Below, one piece after another: positions 63,904-64,000 of a DNA stretch of 64,000 bases. The notes below the pieces were generated by a model, which had not been told where the DNA came from, searched no databases, and saw only the letters and a program-made list of their open reading frames with translations. Each line of letters opens with the position of its first letter. Within the stretch, counting starts at the first letter, position 1. This DNA is from Eupeodes corollae (lineage: Eukaryota > Arthropoda > Insecta > Diptera > Syrphidae), in NCBI RefSeq assembly GCF_945859685.1, contig NW_026605889.1, positions 57,743-121,742 of the forward strand, written 5' to 3'. The translations under genes and the position numbers were made by a program.

Positions 63904-64000
63904 GTACTAGAAAAAGATACTCCTAATCAAGATCTATCATTATAGATATAGATGAGTCATTTTGGAGCATCCTGAAGGATTTTTGATGTTCTAGACGAAA
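63904..64000 (+). repeat. Partial final monomer cut by the window edge
   Basis: The first 97 bases of a consensus monomer are present, ending in ACGAAA. The array therefore continues beyond the window on the right. On the left, base 1 happens to coincide with the GTAC phase used here, so the array may also extend to the left. Confidence 0.95.

Larger units (their letters stand above)
1..64000 (+). repeat. 177-bp satellite DNA array, 361 full monomers plus a partial one
   Basis: The same 177-bp unit repeats head to tail from the first base to the last, always in the same orientation. The GTACTAG junction recurs at 1, 178, 355, 531 and onward to 63904. Summing all indels I found gives +6 bp over 361 units, exactly matching the last junction, so no inserted unique DNA or mobile element is hidden inside. 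Most monomers are consensus or carry a few substitutions, which indicates strong and recent homogenisation. There is no coding capacity: 177 is 59 x 3, so a standard-length monomer keeps the reading frame, yet all six frames of the consensus contain a stop. Known biology of such arrays suggests centromeric, pericentromeric, subtelomeric or other heterochromatin; the exact location cannot be told from this sequence. I do not recognise the family. Confidence 0.98.

Noticed and set aside
1..64000. Protein-coding repeats or a long tandem-repeat protein, since 177 is divisible by three
   Set aside because: All six frames of the consensus contain at least one stop, and these recur each unit. The longest stretch starting at ATG on the minus strand is about 29 codons, with no recognisable features.
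1..64000. CRISPR array
   Set aside because: There are no variable spacers; the entire 177-bp unit repeats, and the unit is far longer than a CRISPR repeat plus spacer.
1..64000. Ribosomal, 5S or tRNA gene clusters in tandem
   Set aside because: The unit has no recognisable rRNA sequence, no pol III box A/B pair with tRNA folding, and is AT-rich with low complexity.
1..64000. CENP-B box
   Set aside because: The single TTCG on the minus strand is not followed by the conserved A and CGGG of the motif.
1..64000. Telomeric repeats or telomere-proximal sequence
   Set aside because: No TTAGGG, TTTAGGG or TTAGG type tandem repeats are present anywhere.
1..64000. Inverted (palindromic) organisation of the array, as in some minichromosomes
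   Set aside because: All 361 junctions read GTACTAG or a close variant on the same strand; no orientation switch was found.

Overview
The whole window is one uninterrupted head-to-tail satellite DNA array. It contains no gene, RNA gene, transposon or unique sequence that I can support on either strand. The repeat unit is 177 bp, about 35.6% G+C by my count of the first monomer. Counting in the phase that begins GTACTAG at base 1, there are 361 complete monomers followed by a 97-bp partial one (63904-64000). All monomers point the same way. My hand-tallied indels sum to +6 bp relative to 361 x 177, which agrees with the position of the last GTAC junction at 63904. I am therefore fairly confident that no foreign insert was missed.

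The sequence points to a eukaryote: tens of kilobases of near-identical, nucleosome-sized (177 bp), AT-rich, non-coding tandem repeat is typical of centromeric, pericentromeric, subtelomeric, sex-chromosome or minichromosome heterochromatin. The array must come from a long-read assembly. I do not recognise the monomer and cannot name the species. The unit length alone matches several unrelated known satellites and is not evidence of identity. No CENP-B box and no telomeric repeat is visible.

Structure lies above the monomer. Most units match the consensus or differ at a few bases, and shared rare variants reveal nested duplications. In order: a 6-monomer duplication (1.6-3.7 kb); a 21-monomer tandem duplication (4.1-10.6 kb); a block related at 35 monomers (5.6-7.1 and 11.8-13.3 kb); an 8-monomer higher-order repeat of 1,416 bp (12.4-14.7 kb); and a long segmental duplication in which about 10.6-23.0 kb is repeated at about 27.9-41.1 kb. 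The long duplication has an offset of 98 monomers on its left part and 102 on its right part. Further right are a 13-monomer duplication (41.7-44.9 kb), a quieter stretch (45.1-50.6 kb), a 6/7-monomer higher-order repeat (50.6-54.2 kb), and a 19-monomer duplication of 3,363 bp (55.2-61.3 kb). This pattern is what unequal exchange, replication slippage and gene conversion are known to produce in satellites.

Two points need caution. The tract 36049-41335 carries 21 of the roughly 40 indel events in the window, mostly single-base changes often at homopolymers, in under a tenth of its length. That looks more like a poorly polished assembly patch than biology. A few monomers are structurally rearranged (junction at 703/704, 2290-2462, 3348-3520, 48851-49043, 60196-60364) and would make good physical landmarks. 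I found no undescribed functional system. The interest here is an apparently unfamiliar satellite family and its multi-level duplication history.
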